Below are positions 5,138 to 6,394 of a stretch of 6,394 nt of DNA, piece by piece (within the stretch, counting starts at the first letter, position 1; each line of letters starts with the position of its first letter). Source of the DNA: Patescibacteria group bacterium (GTDB taxonomy: Bacteria; Patescibacteriota; Minisyncoccia; Minisyncoccales; JAHIOY01); the NCBI GenBank assembly GCA_018894495.1, contig JAHIOY010000025.1:1-6394 (forward strand), written 5' to 3'. The notes beneath the pieces are model-generated. The model made no database searches, was not told the origin of the DNA, and was given only the letters and a program-made list of their open reading frames with translations. The position numbers were made by a program, and so were the translations under genes.

Positions 5138-5181
5138 AAATTTATTGCCCAAAACTAAATTTTTGCCTGCCCTCGCTCCTG

Positions 5182-5222
5182 CCCTGTAGTGTCCCGAGTT
5201 TAGCGAGGGACTACTACTGGGG
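5182..5222. repeat. GTAGTAG/CACTAC palindromic element, copy 3
   Basis: On the minus strand the order is CCCAGTAGTAG, TCCC, TCGCTAAACTC (loop), GGGA, CACTAC, AGGG. The inner stem GTCCC/GGGAC (5191-5195 with 5207-5211) is perfect. The outer core GTAGTAG/CACTAC has the same one-base asymmetry as copies 1 and 2. It shares CCCAGTAGTAG (11 bp) with copy 1. It lies upstream of the NYN gene. Confidence 0.7.
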
Positions 5223-5243
5223 TTTCCGCCGCCGCCGAATTTC

Positions 5244-5293
5244 GTGCCAGCGACTTGTCCCTCGTATCTTTTAGCGAAGCGGGAATCTGGCAC
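5244..5293. repeat. 50-bp compound palindrome upstream of the NYN gene
   Basis: Outer arms GTGCCAG (5244-5250) and CTGGCAC (5287-5293) are perfect complements. Between them lies an inner TCCC/GGGA pairing, arranged on the minus strand as TTCCC-GCTTCGCTAAAAGATACGA-GGGA. The loop contains TCGCTAAA, also found in the loop of the element at 5182-5222, 22 bp away, so the two may be related. The block from about 5165 to 5293 is clearly more GC-rich than the flanking genes. Confidence 0.65.
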
Positions 5294-5316
5294 ACGCCGA
5301 TTTCCATTCCAGAAAA

Positions 5317-6394
5317 TTATTGTTTAAATTCTAACATTTCCTCAAAAATATTGAGAAGTCGCAATCTTTTATTTTCTTCTTTACTTTCTTTTTCATATTT
5401 TAATTCTTTAAGGTCATTTATATATTTCTCTAAATTTTCTTTTGAAAACTGATTAAATAATGGGTATATTTTCGCCAAATAAAAAATCAAATCAAAAGTA
5501 TTTTTCGTTCCTGCTTTTTTTTCCGTTCGCATCATTGCGCTCATTTTTTTATTGAATTCTTCCTCGTTATCTCTGGAATCTCTCGAATATGTTCTAATCC
5601 TACCAACAAAACCGAAATTCCAAGGTCTTTCTATAACGGATTTAACTCTATTTTCGCCGTATGGAGGGAAAACAAAGATTAAAATCCTCGCCCATAATAC
5701 TGGCTCTACTTCTGGAAAAAGATTGTGTGATACATCGTCCAAATTTCTGTCAAAATCTTCCTTTGCCTGCCAAATTCTATTTTGAGCCCATCGCAAAAAT
5801 TCATGTAAAGATACTTTTGATACAATGTTCTCTTCATTTTCTAAATTGGTTTTGGTAATCTTCCATTCTTCCGGAAAATAGTCTTCCCAGATATCATATT
5901 CTTCCGGTGAAACCGTAACATTTTCAAAAAATACTGGACAAGAAATATTCATAAAAAAGTATTCCGCATAATAATGTTCTCCTATAATCTCTTTTTGATA
6001 TTTATCAATGTGTTTTTTTAACTGTTCAAAAAAAGAAAAACCTTCTCTTTCTTTCAAGGAACGCTCTTCTATTTTTTCAACTATTGAGTCTAAAATTCTT
6101 GACAGCTTACTATAACTGCCACATTCATCTAATTTCTCTTTTTTGTTTAAATACTCATACTTTTTCTTCCAAATTTCAAAATGCCACTCCAGAATTTTTG
6201 GAAAAATTTCTTCAAATACTACTAGAAAAATGATTGAGCGATTATCAAGATAAGTTAGATAATTATTAAGATATTCTTTGGCAATACTTAATTGTTTAGT
6301 TTTAAAAAGATAATCAATCTTTTGCGCAAAATATTCAAAAATATGAAGGGGTTTTATTGAAAACTCCTTTTCTATATTTTGGTCATCTTTTTGC
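5317..6394 (-). CDS. Hypothetical protein (partial, N-terminus beyond window)
   Basis: The minus-strand frame is open from the TAA at 5317-5319 to the right edge, giving 358 visible residues. There is no ATG, GTG or TTG in frame upstream of a TTG at 6057, so the real start lies outside the window; starting at 6057 would cut the protein. I do not recognise the family. The first 120 or so visible residues are Lys/Glu-rich and predicted helical (LSIAKEYLNNYLTLYLDNR, EEIFPKILEWHFEIWKKKYE). A middle part has aromatic and acidic residues (CPVFFENVTVSPEEYDIWEDYF, WARILIFVFPPYGEN, ERPWNFGFVGRIRTYS). The C-terminus is again helical and charged (EKYINDLKELKYEKESKEENKR). It has no signal peptide or clear membrane segment in view, and no catalytic motif that I can name. 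Steady coding character without internal stops makes a real gene likely. Confidence 0.75.
   Translation of the reverse strand, partial: QKDDQNIEKEFSIKPLHIFEYFAQKIDYLFKTKQLSIAKEYLNNYLTYLDNRSIIFLVVFEEIFPKILEWHFEIWKKKYEYLNKKEKLDECGSYSKLSRILDSIVEKIEERSLKEREGFSFFEQLKKHIDKYQKEIIGEHYYAEYFFMNISCPVFFENVTVSPEEYDIWEDYFPEEWKITKTNLENEENIVSKVSLHEFLRWAQNRIWQAKEDFDRNLDDVSHNLFPEVEPVLWARILIFVFPPYGENRVKSVIERPWNFGFVGRIRTYSRDSRDNEEEFNKKMSAMMRTEKKAGTKNTFDLIFYLAKIYPLFNQFSKENLEKYINDLKELKYEKESKEENKRLRLLNIFEEMLEFKQ

Noticed and set aside
5138..5293. N-terminal extension of the NYN protein from a GTG at 5293
   Set aside because: The 52 added codons translate palindromic repeats, and the domain's first strand begins right after the ATG at 5137. 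I kept the shorter start, with the extension noted as a possibility.

Overview
The window is AT-rich and gene-dense. Every gene I can support lies on the minus strand. Short intergenic gaps, a divergent NAD+-dependent DNA ligase, an abundance of small palindromic repeats and poorly recognisable accessory genes point to a Candidate Phyla Radiation (Patescibacteria) genome, probably a metagenome contig. That assignment is inference. Codon use fits the standard bacterial code, because TGA is not needed as a sense codon in the intact genes.

Layout, left to right (transcription runs right to left). 1-476: a type II toxin-antitoxin pair, with a Phd/YefM-like antitoxin followed by an overlapping RelE/ParE-like toxin that runs off the left edge. 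477-1138: no intact gene. It holds three consecutive near-perfect hairpins, a fragment resembling the C-terminus of RadC, and a perfect 46-bp palindrome. 1139-2152: the C-terminal half of a P1B-type metal ATPase, with no membrane-entry half and no DKTGT phosphorylation motif, so a pseudogene. It carries two in-frame repeat insertions. 2178-2246: a short stretch coding for a second, diverged copy of the DNA ligase C-terminus, cut off exactly at a palindromic element. 2296-4380: full-length ligA. 4490-5137: a NYN (PIN-like) nuclease-family protein. 5138-5316: a comparatively GC-rich gap built largely of palindromic elements. 5317-6394: an unrecognised protein gene, open through the right edge.

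The genes do not form one pathway. ligA is a housekeeping replication and repair gene. The toxin-antitoxin pair, the NYN protein and the decayed ATPase and RadC pieces look like accessory DNA with a history of rearrangement. The strongest unexplained signal is a set of short imperfect palindromes. Three copies share a GTAGTAG...CACTAC core with the same asymmetry: one sits in frame inside ligA, one lies at the breakpoint of the duplicated ligase tail, and one is upstream of the NYN gene. Unrelated palindromes or inverted tandem repeats are also inserted in frame in the ATPase. This recalls the in-frame palindromic elements known from Rickettsia, though no relationship is implied.
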